Part shown: positions 1-9,124 of the stretch, one piece after another
Layout of the letters: the number at the start of each line of letters is the position of its first letter
Position numbering within the stretch: the stretch's first letter is position 1
From: Hyphomonadaceae bacterium
GTDB lineage: Bacteria; Pseudomonadota; Alphaproteobacteria; Caulobacterales; Hyphomonadaceae
Direction of reading: 5' to 3'
NCBI GenBank assembly: GCA_016714495.1
Contig: JADKDU010000008.1
Span: forward strand, 1 to 64,000
DNA: 64,000 nt
The notes under the pieces: model-generated
Told to the model about the DNA's origin: nothing
Seen by the model: only the letters and a program-made list of their open reading frames with translations
The model's database searches: none
Position numbers and translations under genes: made by a program

Positions 1-15
1 GCCGCGGTTTACAAT

Positions 16-421
16 TTACGCGGTGGCGACCAGTTCGTGCAGCAGGGCCATATGGTCGCCCGGCCGTGAATAGTCGAAGGATCGAGCTCCGCGCGTCTGA
101 AGTATTTGAGGAGCAGCGTAGGGTTGATCTTGGCAATGTTCACCTGGCCCATTGTCCACGCACCAAAATTGCGCTCGGCGAATTTCTGATAGGACAGAAG
201 GCGCACCTGTTGATGCCGGTCATCGCGGGATAGGTTGTACAATTCGCATACTCGTCTCGGCCACCTTTCGAGAAGCTGGATGAAACGTCGCCGGACACGC
301 AAAGCAGGCCTGTAATTCCTTGCGCTGGATTTTTCTTCCGTGACTGTTCCAGAATACCATCGAGCATGGCAGCGCTCGTGGTCGCCACCGCCCGACTCGT
401 ATAGAGAAGACGAACTAGCAT
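16..421 (-). pseudogene. BLUF-domain blue-light photoreceptor, frameshifted as given
   Basis: The reading starts at an ATG (421) nine bases after the folE stop and opens with MLVRLLYTSRA, the usual start of a BLUF (flavin-binding blue-light sensor) domain. Later family segments appear in another frame: LLSYQKFAERNFGAWTMGQV, which includes the W-x-M-G block near the flavin, and then the C-terminal part up to a TAA at 16-18. Restoring the length of three short runs (t252, ttt266-268, aaa283-285) rejoins the frames through the stretch in between, and a further adjustment near the end gives a protein of about 135 aa, normal for a single-domain BLUF protein. No output domain is present, so signalling would be through protein contact. 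It follows folE in one orientation and would be co-transcribed with it. Whether the breaks are real cannot be decided here. Confidence 0.75.
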
Positions 422-430
422 TTTCTTGAC

Positions 431-1131
431 TCAGTCTTTGAGATCCAGGAGCGAAAGGAACTCGCGGCGCAGCGTGGTCCTTAAGAAACGATCCGCGCAT
501 CACGCCGTTGGTCATCTTGGTGGCATCGTCCTTGACCCCGCGCCAGTGCATGCAGAAGTGATCCGGCTTCCATCACTACCGCCAGTCCGTCTGGCCGGAC
601 CTTTCTATCAGCAGCTCCGCCATCTGCGTGATCGCTTCCGGGATCTGAGGGCGAGAGATGATCCATTCGGCAAGGCGCGAATATTTCTGACAGGCCGATC
701 AGGTTCGGAATGCTCGCTGGGCATCAGGCCTATCCACAGGCGGCCCATGATCGGGCAGAATGGTGGCTACAGGCGCTGCGCACCGTGATCGGGCCGACGA
801 TCATAAGCCTGCCGAGCGAAGCGGCGTTGGGGAACCCGGTGACAGATGGCGGAGGCAGATAGCGGCCGCGGAACACTTCCGTAAGGTACATTTTAGCCAC
901 ACGGCGAGCGGTCTCGTGGGTATTGTGATCGCTATCGGTGTCGATGACCAGGCTTTCCAGCACGCCTTTGAGTTTGCCCTCAACTTCCAGAAGAAGGGCG
1001 TCCAACTCGCCAGGCTCCAGGAAGGCTGCGATGTTGTCATTGGCGTGGAACCGCCGCCCGGCCTTTCGCAAGCGGGAGCGGATAAGCGAGACCGGATCGG
1101 CGCTTTCTGGCGGCTTCACGGGCGCGTCCAT
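431..1131 (-). pseudogene. folE: GTP cyclohydrolase I (FolE type), frameshifted as given
   Basis: GTP cyclohydrolase I turns GTP into 7,8-dihydroneopterin triphosphate, the first step to tetrahydrofolate and pterin cofactors. The N-terminal two thirds read in one frame and contain DSDHNTHETARRVAKMYLTE and the signature LMIVGPITVRSACSHH, whose Cys and His residues bind zinc. The rest (LIGLS, RPDGLAVVMEA, MHWRGVKD, MRGSFLKD, then a stop at 431-433) is spread over other frames. At least four breaks are short-run length changes: aa759-760, gg717-718, gg593-594 and cc563-564. I place the start at ATG 1131 (MDAPVKPPES), not the upstream GTG at 1212. It lies between an SDR gene and a BLUF gene on the same strand, so this copy may supply pterin for a light or oxidative-stress role and not for housekeeping folate. 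Confidence 0.8.
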
Positions 1132-1212
1132 GGTTCTTCTTCTTCCGACAGACTTGGGAGACAGGTTCAGCCTGGTCGTCGGTTGGGCTGCGGGGAAATA
1201 CGCAGCCATCAC

Positions 1213-1951
1213 TCAGAACATTATTTCGGCGCCGTCCCATGAAAACAGCCGGCCTGAATGTTCCGGCGTCAGGCTGTCAATCACGGACAACAGATGGCCC
1301 GCCGCGACATCTGGCGTGAATAGCTTACTGGCCCGCGTTCCGTCCCGAAACGGCGCCGACAGCGCAGTATCGACCGTGCCTGCGCAGCGCCACGCAAGCA
1401 GCTCTGATTTACCCGGCCAAGTTCGATGGCAAGGTTCCGGATCAGCATGTTGAGAGCGGCCTTCGAGGCGCGATACGCGTGCCATCCGCCGAGGTGGTTG
1501 TCCGAGATCGACCTGACGGCGCGCGGATAGCGCGGCGAACAGCGACCTGTCTGATTTGGACAACAGCGGCAGCGCATATTTCCCGATCAGTGCAGGGCCG
1601 ATGGCGTTGACGGCGAAGGCGTCTGACAGCGCCCGGCGCTGGCGTGAACGCCAAGTCTTCTCGGGTTGCAGGTTCGTGTGCGTGAAGAAACCGGTTGCGA
1701 CCACGACCAGATGTATCGGGCCATCCGCCGAGCAGGTTTCTGGCTGCGCCACAAATGGATGCTTCGTCCTCCAGATCAAACGAAGGCTCGCACTTTGTGC
1801 TGTCGGGCCCGACAGAGTGGGCGAGCGCCAGCGCAGACGACGGCGCATCGTGGATCGAAACCCAGCGCACGAACCATGGCAGCGCCATGCCGCCGGCGGC
1901 GGCGCCGAACACGGCTGCGCGATAGTCATCGGGGAAAGATGGAAGGATCAT
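1213..1951 (-). pseudogene. Short-chain dehydrogenase/reductase (C-factor-like), frameshifted as given
   Basis: The gene starts at ATG 1951 (MILPSFPDDYRAAVFGAA) with a degraded nucleotide-binding glycine motif. Other frames give FAVNAIGPALIGKYALPLLS, GGWHAYRASKAALNMLIRNL with the catalytic Y-x-x-x-K, and a C-terminus ending at the stop at 1213-1215. Together these match the roughly 240-residue SDR proteins of the CsgA/C-factor type, which bind NAD(P)H and reduce carbonyl substrates; the substrate is unknown. At least four frameshifts separate the parts. The gene is immediately upstream of folE on the same strand (about 80 bases between them) and divergent from the SOUL gene. In alphaproteobacteria this SDR often sits beside photolyase, FolE, SOUL and fasciclin genes; that association is from memory, not from this sequence. 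Confidence 0.7.
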
Positions 1952-1988
1952 ATCGGTTGTTCCGCATACGGATACGCTCCCATCCGCG

Positions 1989-2618
1989 ATGGATCTTCAG
2001 ACGCCGGTCGGCGTTGTGTCTTGCGCTAACCACGTTTTCTGCGGCGGCGTAAGCAACTGTGGATTGTGAGGAGCCGGCTTCCCACTTGTTACGCGACGAT
2101 GGAGCCTTGGAATCCAAGAATACGCGCCTGACGATCATTGCCGAAACCACGCTTGCCCGCGAGGCGGTCAAAGCGAGCGCAACGCGGGCTTCCAGCCACT
2201 GGCAGACTACATTTTCGCGAAGGATCGCAACGGCGGCGAGATCGCAATGCCTGCGCCGGTCACTCAGGCGACGCGACAGAAGATCGCCATGACCGCACCG
2301 GTTACCCAGGAATCCCCGCTCGCGGGCTCGTCGATCGCGTTCACAATGCCAGCGGATATCTGATGCAGTCGCTTCCAAAGCCCGCAAGCCCTGAGGTCAG
2401 AAGTTAGTCGAACAGCCCTCGCGGACGATGGCGGTGTTGCTTCTCAGGCCTGGCCGCTGCAGCGACAGGGAAGCCGCACAGCGTATCTTGATGCAGAAGG
2501 TGGCACGATTGGCCTCGCGACACGCGGAGAAGCCGTGTTCGCTTTCTATGATCCGCCATGGACGCTTCCCTTACTGCGTCGCAACGAGGTGATGATAGAA
2601 ATCGCGCCTCACGACTGA
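1989..2618 (+). pseudogene. SOUL-family haem-binding protein with signal peptide, frameshifted as given
   Basis: One frame reads GFQPLADYIFAKDRNGGEIA followed by KIAMTAPVTQESPLAGSSIA and FTMPAD, the core of the SOUL haem-binding family. Another frame carries MQSLPKPASPEV, and a third ends with FAFYDPPWTLPLLRRNEVMI and a TGA at 2616-2618. A hydrophobic leader (ALCLALTTFSAAA) lies just before the conserved part. Removing one G at 1991-1992 opens a start ATG at 1989 in frame with that leader, so the protein is probably exported. SOUL proteins bind haem or other tetrapyrroles; their function in bacteria is unclear, but they occur in light and singlet-oxygen stress regulons. It is transcribed away from the SDR-folE-BLUF unit and towards the fasciclin gene. 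Confidence 0.7.
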
Positions 2619-2768
2619 AGCGCAAAGCCCTCCCTTGTCAGCGATTACACTTTCGTGACCTGCGATCCGGCGGTCGCGGACGCTCGTATCAACACCAACA
2701 ACGAGCATATCGGACGAAAGTCGGAACCTTTCCACGTCGCGATGTGTGTAGAGACAGGAACCAGAAAA

Positions 2769-3322
2769 ATGAAAATGCTTCTCCCAATCGCCGCGTTCGC
2801 CATTCTGGGCGTCGCATGCTCCCCTGAAACTGCACCGGCGACACCGGCGCCAGCGCCAATGGCCGAAGCGCCGCGCCTACACCCGCTCCGATTGAGGCCA
2901 AGGACATCGTCGACACTGCGATCGCTGACGGCTCGTTCAAGACACTTGTCGCCGCAGTCCAGGCTGCCGACCTTGGAGGCTACGCTGCGTGGCGCCGGTC
3001 CGTTCACTGTGTTTGCTCCGACTGACGCTGCCTTTGCCGCTCTTCCAGCCGGGACTGTTTGAGAGCCTGCTGAAGCCTGAGAACAAGGACAAGCTCCGTC
3101 GCGATCCTGACCTATCACGTGCTTCCGGCTGAGCGTGATGTCGTCCGCGATCGGAATGCAGACGTTGGAACCCGCAACGGTTGAAGGCGCAACGGTCAAG
3201 GTTGTCGGCAGCGCTGAGGGGTGTGATGGTCAATGGCGCGAAAGTCGTTACGGCCGATGTCGATGCCTCCAATGGCGTCATCCACGTCATCGACAAGGTG
3301 ATCATGCCTCCGGGCGAAGTAA
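2769..3322 (+). pseudogene. Fasciclin (FAS1) domain lipoprotein, frameshifted as given
   Basis: The start ATG 2769 gives MKMLLPIAAFAILGVACSPE, a signal peptide with lipobox GVAC, so an outer-membrane or periplasmic lipoprotein is expected. Single FAS1 blocks follow in three frames: DIVDTAIADGSFKTLVAAVQ, GAGPFTVFAPTDAAFAALP (the H1 box), SLLKPENKDK, TYHVLPAE and NGVIHVIDKVIMPP (the H2 box). If the ggg at 3312-3314 were gg, the frame would close at TAA 3320-3322. The size fits one FAS1 domain of about 185 aa in total. FAS1 domains mediate adhesion or bind small ligands. The gene follows the SOUL gene on the same strand and ends before an inverted repeat at 3375. Confidence 0.75.
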
Positions 3323-3374
3323 TCCCCTCAGCTTCTCCGCTCGCGCACGTCCCTCCCTCCGGACTGTGCCGAGG

Positions 3375-3405
3375 CAAGCCGCCTGCTCTCGGAGCGGGCG
3401 GCTTG
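3375..3405 (+). terminator. Inverted repeat, possible terminator of the SOUL-fasciclin unit
   Basis: The arms CAAGCCGCC (3375-3383) and GGCGGCTTG (3397-3405) are fully complementary around a 13-base loop. There is no clear T-run after it, so termination is plausible but not certain. Confidence 0.45.
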
Positions 3406-3686
3406 TCGCATTTCAACGACCAGGATCCGTCGATCCGCGCGAAGTGATTGCGGTTGAAGCTCTCGCTGTCATAGGGCCCCTAGGCATTGCCAAGCAGCAG
3501 GGTTCCGGGATCAGATAAGGCCCTCCCAGGGATTGCACCGCATCTGACGAAAAGCGGCAAGTTGCCCCGGAGCGGACTGATTTGAAGGGTGGAAATCTCC
3601 GTCACTTGTTGGAGCCGTTCCGCCAAGCGACATGGGCCTTCGCGGCCCGCCCGATTCTTCGGACCGTCGGTAGCAAGAAGATCGAC

Positions 3687-3953
3687 TCAGCGGCGGAAGG
3701 GGACGACCTTCGCGCTATCTAGAAAAGCTGCCATACCCTCGTCAGCCGCGGTCCGGAGAAACTCCTCGTTGGCCGCATCTGCCGTGGGGAAGAGCTCCTC
3801 CCACACTGTCGATGTGCCGGCGGCGTTCACCACTTCCAGCGCCCAGCTTGCATCCGTTTCGAGACGATAGATATGGAGTTCGACCGTGATGCCGTCGCGG
3901 GTGATGTGCCGCGTCAAACCGGAGGTGACAATGTCGGGGTCGCGTTCTTGCAT
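3687..3953 (-). CDS. Small conserved-looking hypothetical protein (88 aa)
   Basis: This short frame is intact, unlike its neighbours. I take ATG 3953 (MQERDPDIVTSGLTRHITRD) as the start because the upstream codons look non-coding. The protein is acidic and mixed alpha/beta in appearance, with no signal peptide or membrane segment. The middle reads GITVELHIYRLETDASWALE and then EGMAAFLDS near the end. I do not recognise a named family with certainty. It stands alone between the fasciclin unit and the secreted protein at 4284. About 330 bases upstream (3954-4283) hold no gene that I can support. Confidence 0.55.
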   Translation of the reverse strand: MQERDPDIVTSGLTRHITRDGITVELHIYRLETDASWALEVVNAAGTSTVWEELFPTADAANEEFLRTAADEGMAAFLDSAKVVPFRR

Positions 3954-4283
3954 AATTCTCTCCCGCAACGTCCCAACCTAGTCGGCACTCGGTGGCCAAT
4001 CAATGCCAGCATCTTGGCAAGCCCGATGTGAACAGGCGTCGGAGGAGTGCTGTCGGAGTGCTACGAACTCAATCGGATAGCGCTCCTATCGAGGGCCAGC
4101 CCCACGCCGATTCACAGCTTGGGCTTCCATCGCCAATGAGCCTTGAATGAAAGACGGCTTGAGAGGTCGTTAGCCAACGATGGACGGCGCGCGGCTTGAC
4201 GCGCGGGGCGGGTGAGCGATGTCTCAACAATCACTTTGATGCGTGCGACGCATCTGTTGGGAAATCACCGGATGGCTATCGCC

Positions 4284-4782
4284 CTGAAAAATCATAGCCC
4301 TTGGCCTCGCCGCGTTGACGGCCGGCTTGGCCGCTTATGCTCAAACGTCGTGGAAAAAGAAGCCGCTTGGTGTTCCGGGGTGGGAACTGCACGAAAAAGG
4401 TGACTGGTTTGAAGATCCGTCAAACGCAATTGTTCAGGCGGTTTGGTCGAATGGAAAAACGCGGTTCTCAATCGGCTGCACCTTCGGATCCAGCATTGAC
4501 GTCACCTGGCAGCCCAGCGCGCCGTTCGCTGCGGGGCTGGCGGCGCCGGTGACCTTCTCCATCGATGGCGGGACGGTCGCAACCCGCTCGTTTGCGGGCG
4601 GGGAAGCGAACCCGTACGGCTGGTCCGAGCCGGGGAGCCGCGCTGGCCCTCGTCGAGGCGATCTACACCAAGTGGACTGGCAACCTGGTCATTTCCGGCG
4701 GGGTGTGATCGATACCATCGCATTTGACGAGCAGAAGCTTGGCGGGGTCTCGGAGGTGGTTCTTATGGCTTGTGGCAAGTGA
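4284..4782 (+). pseudogene. Small secreted protein of unknown function, frameshifted as given
   Basis: After a presumed start near 4284 one frame reads IIALGLAALTAGLAAYAQTS, a clear signal peptide with an AYA cleavage site. It continues as WKKKPLGVPGWELHEKGDWF and through VTFSIDGGTVATRSFAGGEA. A middle piece (LALVEAIYTKWTGNLVISGG) is in a second frame, and the last piece (IDTIAFDEQKLGGVSEVV, stop at 4780-4782) is back in the first. A five-A run after 4286 and a GGGG run near 4700 look one to two bases too long. The repaired protein is about 160 aa, periplasmic, with no recognised family. The start codon in the given sequence would be CTG, which may itself be an error. Confidence 0.5.
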
Positions 4783-5529
4783 AACAACAGAGGGGCGTTG
4801 ACGCCATAGGCACTGGCGCGCGGCCACACTCACCGTCACCTGTGAAAGGCGCCGGAAGCGGCCCCTCGGCTTGCCGTGAAATCAGTCTTGTGGCGCGCCT
4901 ATCGGCGCCGTGACCCCATGCCGAGTCACCCGAAGAGGAAATTGTGGCCATCGGCCTGAGTCGCCCAGGAGCGGATAGTCATTCTGCTCCAGCGAACCGG
5001 GCGGGTGATCGCCTCGACTGTCTGGAATCGGCGGGTATTCGAGTCGCTTGTCATATTGAGGGCGCCGGAGCCGACATCTCCCGCAGCCTCATCAGCATTG
5101 CCAGCGCCTTTTCAAACTGGCGCGTGAGCTTCTCGTCCAGCGCCTATACGCGGTCGAGCCGGAACGGGTCACCGTCATCCCGCTCCAGCCCCCGCGTCCG
5201 CTACAACCTTCGCGTAAGACGCCATGCTTCTGCATCGAGTTCGCCGACAAGCGGCGATGAGCTTCAACGGCGCCCATCTTCGATTATGACCGCCCGAACC
5301 TAGGCCGCCCATCGATGATGGCCTCCAGGATTTGCCCAAATCAGTTGTCGAGTTCCGGGAGGGCAGGGGCGACGAGTTCTTTCGGTGTCGCGCAGCAATG
5401 CTCTCACAACCACACTCAGCTGTGCTACTGCGCCCCTATGGTATATATAGGCGGTCCTCATGCGGCACCGTCGATGACAGGCAGACCCTTCGACGAGTGG
5501 CATGCAGAGACTGGCAGCTCCTTCCGGCC
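4783..5529. other. Stretch without a supportable gene; possible coding remnant on the minus strand
   Basis: I find no intact gene in these 750 bases. On the minus strand around 5060-5280 two frames together look like a broken small protein: SMQKHGV, then LERDDGDPFRLDRV, an in-frame stop, and ALDEKLTRQFEKALAMLMRL, which is helical and coding-like in composition. The N-x-x-KHG pattern resembles small phage or plasmid proteins, but the match is weak. Confidence 0.25.
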
Positions 5530-7260
5530 TCAACGAGTCGCTCGGGACTTGCGCAGTTCGGATTGCCTCAGCTCGTCGACCGCACGACGGACGGTTTCAT
5601 CCGGCACGCCGAGACGGTTTAGCAGAGCATCGCCAAGCTGGAGCATCGCCTCAATCGTCTCCGGATTTGCGAAGTGAGCCCCTGCCGCGTGCAGTCGCGA
5701 GGCCTGAACGGGATCTCGAGCGCGGGCAAAGATCGGTACGTGGGGCCAGGCGGCCCGCGCCGACGCCACAATATGCTCAACCGCCTCAGGGTTGTTCATG
5801 GCGACAATGACGGCTGCCTTGTCGCGCCAAGGGTCGCCAACACATCCTTGCGGCTTGCATCACCGTAGTGAAGCGGCCAGCCCCGCTTCCTCAGGGTGTT
5901 GACGAGCCTGACGTCGGTATCCAGCGCTATGTGCGCGATTTCCTGCTGCTGGGTAGGTGCCCAACGCCCTCTCCGAAGCGTCCAGCCAGCCACGATCACA
6001 TGGCCACTGACGTCTGCATCTGCAGGCTGAATGGTCGAAGCCGCGTTACGCGTCAGGCGGCGGGCGAGGGTCGCGCCGAGGGCCGCCGAAACTGGAGTCA
6101 GAAATAACGAAACAGCCACCACAAGCAGCATGTAGTCTGCGGTTGCTGACGGAATCGCGCCGCCTTGCGATGCGGTTGAGATGATCACAAAAGCAAACTC
6201 GCCTGCCTGAGCCAGCAGGAACCCCATCTCGATGGCATGCGGCCAGGACAGCCCGAACCCTCGCGCCAGCGGAATCAAGATCGCTGCTTTTACGGCAAGG
6301 AGGCCAACAACGCCCGCGAGAACCTGCAAGGGTGCTGCAGAAAGTTGTCCCAGATCGATCTGCATACCCACCGTCACGAAGAAGAGGCCCAGCAGAAGTC
6401 CTTTGAAGGGCTCGATGTCCGCCTCGATTTCGTGGCGGAACTCGGTCTCCGCGAGAAGCAGGCCTGCGAGGAAAGCTCCAAGCGCCATTGAAAGTCCCGC
6501 CGCCTCAGCCGCCATCGCGGCGGCCACTACGACAAACAGGACAGCGGCCACGAAGACTTCGCGGCGGTCCACCGACGAGACCCAGCGGAATAAGGGTCGC
6601 GCAAGAAACCTGCCTGAGATCAGGATGGCGGCGATCGCCGCAAAGCGCGAGGCCGATGGCTCCGAGGACGCCTCCTCCCACTGTCCCCAGCAGCCGGGCC
6701 GGCTCCGAGGGCGCGGTAACTAGCAAGATCGGGATGACCGCCAAATCCTGCAATAGCAGGATCGAGAAAGCGGCTCTGCCTACCGTTCCGGAAAGCTGCC
6801 GGCGTTCCGCCAGGAGTTGCAGCACCACAGCTGTCGATGACAACGCGAACGCCAATCCGATCACGATGGCGACGGGAAACGGGTTGGCGAACGCAAGCGC
6901 GATTCCCAGTACAACGCAGGCAGTGATCACCACCTGCGAGAGGCCGAGCCCCAGAACCATCTTGCGCAGCGCCCAAAGCCGCTCGGTTGAGACCTCGAGC
7001 CCGATGGAAAACAGAAGAAAGACCACACCGAGTTCAGCCAGCCAGTGCGCTGGGCCGTCGGGATCAAGGACCACGAGCTGCGTCCAAGGCACATCCTACG
7101 AAAGGAGACCCAAAACGTTGGGTCCCATGAGAATGCCGATGCAAAGAAATGCTAATGGCGCTCATCCCGGCCTTGCGGAAGGTTGGGACGAGCAGGCTGG
7201 TAGCGGCCAGAAATGCGATCCCGGGAAGGACGGCGGGCGATTTCAGTATTGGGTATCCAT
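5530..7260 (-). pseudogene. kefC: KefC-type monovalent cation:proton antiporter with RCK domain, frameshifted as given
   Basis: This is a CPA2 antiporter of the inner membrane that exchanges K+ (or another cation) for H+. Reading from ATG 7260, which needs one extra base at g7246, pieces in successive frames give FLAATSLLVPTFRKAGMSAI and then the membrane core WLAELGVVFLLFSIGLEVST and LQDLAVIPILLV. These are followed by LLLAETEFRHEIEADIEPFK and GLFFVTVGMQIDLGQLS, typical of KefB/KefC. The C-terminal RCK/TrkA-N nucleotide-binding part starts at HVIVAG and ends at the stop at 5530. I count four or five frameshifts. The repaired length of about 575 residues fits KefC (about 600). Its neighbour is a P-type ATPase remnant and UspA, a common cation and stress grouping. 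Confidence 0.8.
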
Positions 7261-7541
7261 CCCCTCTACACCCCTTTGCCTGGCGGCGCGCGACATCACC
7301 CGGGTAGGGTCTTCCCAAAGCGCCTGCTTGGCCAGGAGGCGGCGCCGCCAGCTGTGTCGGCAAGCGCGGCATTTTTCGCAGCTTCGACTCGAGCTGTAGG
7401 TCATCGAAATTCAGCCCGCCATCCCACAGACTACACGAGTCAGGACCATCCATGGCAACAGCATTGAGTCTCCTGCAGCCATTTTTACCTACGGGCAGGG
7501 CGCTTCACGCGCACCGATTGTGAACGCTCGAGGCCTTGGCT

Positions 7542-7895
7542 TCACCGCTTTCGGAAGGTGAGGCGAAGTTGCTTTTCGACCTCGATGATCGCAAAGAAAA
7601 TGGCGCCGACCGCAACGATCAGAATCCCGTCTGCTATTGGAACAGCACGCGTCCCGAACACCTGCTGGAGGGGAGGCAGGTAAGTTAACTGCAACTGAGC
7701 CAGCGTGATGGCGATCACGCAGATCCAGACGGCCAGCGTTGCCTGGATGGCTCTCCATGTGAGCGACGTGCCGTAGATGTTCCTGATGAAGAACAAATGG
7801 CAGATTTCGAGCACAACAAGCGTGTTGAGCGCCATCGTACGTACGAGTTCGGGCGCATAACGTTTTCTAGGAGTCTTGGTGCTCTTTGACCTGCA
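7542..7895 (-). pseudogene. C-terminal remnant of a cation-transporting P-type ATPase
   Basis: Only the last membrane segments of a P-type ATPase remain: YAPELVRTMALNTLVVLEI, then FIRNIYGTSL and a C-terminus ending at 7542. They match the last hundred or so residues of PMR1/Ca2+-type pumps. The frame is closed upstream by a TGA at 7896-7898, and the intact UspA gene begins at 7951 on the other strand, so the phosphorylation, nucleotide-binding and N-terminal domains (about 800 residues) are absent. Unlike the frameshifts in the neighbours, this is a true loss of sequence or an assembly join. The remaining piece could not pump ions. Confidence 0.75.
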
Positions 7896-7950
7896 TCATC
7901 GCTCGAAACGCGTCAGGATGAGACAGTGGGCTAGAATAAGGAATTCGAGC

Positions 7951-8784
7951 ATGAGCGTACGGGATTTACTCGCGATCGTCACGTCGCAGGCGGGCAACGA
8001 ACATGTGATTGCACTCGCGGAGCAACTTGCCACCCAGAGCGGCGGGCGGCTGACAGTGGCGTTGGTCAACTGGATGCCAAGTCTTCCAGGGATAGAAGGC
8101 TTCTCCATTGCTCCAATCTACGATGATCTGGTCAAGCAGGCGCAGGAACGCCTGGAACGAGAAAGGACGAAGCTCGAAGAGCGTTTCAATCGCTCAGCCA
8201 CGGTTGTGGCGATCGAAACGTTCATGCCTGAGTTTGGCGCCGCAGGATCCACCCTTGGCATGCGGGCCCGCCACGCAGATCTGACCGTTGTCGCTCGGCC
8301 CGACAAGGACGATGCAAGTTCGGCTCGGGCGATCCTGGATGCGTCGCTGTTTGAATCCGGACGTCCGGTCATCGTCGTCCCGCCAGACTGGCAAGCAGCG
8401 CCTGTCGGTCGACACGTTCTCGTGGCCTGGAAACCGACGCGCGAGGCGGCCCGTGCGCTAGGGGACGCCGACGAAATGATCACGGCGGCCGAACGCGTCA
8501 GTGTCGTGACAGTGGAAGCGAATCCTTCGCGCGGATACGGCGAGCAGCCAGGAGCTGACATCGCTGCCCGTCTCGCCTTCCGGGGTGCAAAGGTTGAACT
8601 CTTCAATCTGGATTCGGGCGGCCGATCGGAAACCCGGACGATCCTCGATCAGGCGCTTCTGGTTGGAGCTGATCTGATCGTGATGGGCGGTTACGGTCGC
8701 CCCCGCCTGAGCGAGTTGGTCTTCGGCGGCGTAACGCGCGAGATGCTGCACACCGCCAAGGTTCCCGTGCTGATGTCGCACTGA
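7951..8784 (+). CDS. Universal stress protein with two UspA domains (277 aa)
   Basis: This is a cytoplasmic tandem Usp protein of the type induced by starvation, low oxygen or envelope stress. The second domain ends in the ATP-binding pattern GADLIVMGGYGRPRLSELVF followed by GGVTREML, i.e. G-x2-G-x9-G(S/T) with small changes. The first domain is more divergent. I chose ATG 7951 because AAGGAA lies nine bases upstream and the protein then begins MSVRDLLAIVTSQAGNEHVI, a normal Usp beta-strand start. The longer frame from 7876 adds an Arg-rich non-conserved stretch. It is the first undamaged large gene of the window and faces away from the P-type ATPase remnant. Confidence 0.85.
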   Translation: MSVRDLLAIVTSQAGNEHVIALAEQLATQSGGRLTVALVNWMPSLPGIEGFSIAPIYDDLVKQAQERLERERTKLEERFNRSATVVAIETFMPEFGAAGSTLGMRARHADLTVVARPDKDDASSARAILDASLFESGRPVIVVPPDWQAAPVGRHVLVAWKPTREAARALGDADEMITAAERVSVVTVEANPSRGYGEQPGADIAARLAFRGAKVELFNLDSGGRSETRTILDQALLVGADLIVMGGYGRPRLSELVFGGVTREMLHTAKVPVLMSH

Positions 8785-9124
8785 AGCTGGCGGCTGAATG
8801 GGGGTCGCACGTCTCCTCCAGGCTGACCGAGGTCACGTGCCTGCATCGAGGGTCCCGCGAGCCTGCTTCCGAGTGACTTGCGATCAGTGTTCGCGCGCCA
8901 AGGATTGCGTTTCGACATGGCTCAGCTTCATTCGGCGCACCGCTTTCGCCGAATCTTCGGTTGCCTCGGCGATTGTCAGGAGCTGGCACGACTCGGCGCC
9001 TCGCATTTCGTGACTCGAAGGCGGATTCGTCCGCGCAGCCGGGCTCTTTGCGCCCAGGCCTTCCGTTAATTGCGCCCCGAAGAGCTTCAGGCTCTTCACG
9101 AGGCGCGAAGTTCGCGGTGAGGCC
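8785..9124. other. Intergenic stretch, no supportable gene
   Basis: The 340 bases between UspA and the serine hydrolase contain no convincing gene. A plus-strand piece near 8877 reads CDQCSRAKDC, faintly like the Cys-rich start of an Fnr/Crp regulator, but nothing else of that family follows. An inverted repeat GAAGAGC...GCTCTTC near 9078-9099 lies just past the 3' end of the serine hydrolase gene and could serve as its terminator. Confidence 0.4.

Noticed and set aside
1940..2060. ECF-type promoter between the SDR and SOUL genes
   Set aside because: A TGATCC on the minus strand at 1945-1950 is part of the SDR start codon region and has no matching -10 element.
4944..5303. Plus-strand 119-codon frame in the empty stretch
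   Set aside because: Ser/Arg-rich composition typical of a shadow; the better (still weak) coding trace is on the opposite strand.
8860..9060. Possible Fnr/Crp regulator remnant (CDQCSRAKDC)
   Set aside because: Only the Cys cluster is similar; there is no cyclic-nucleotide fold or helix-turn-helix in any frame nearby.
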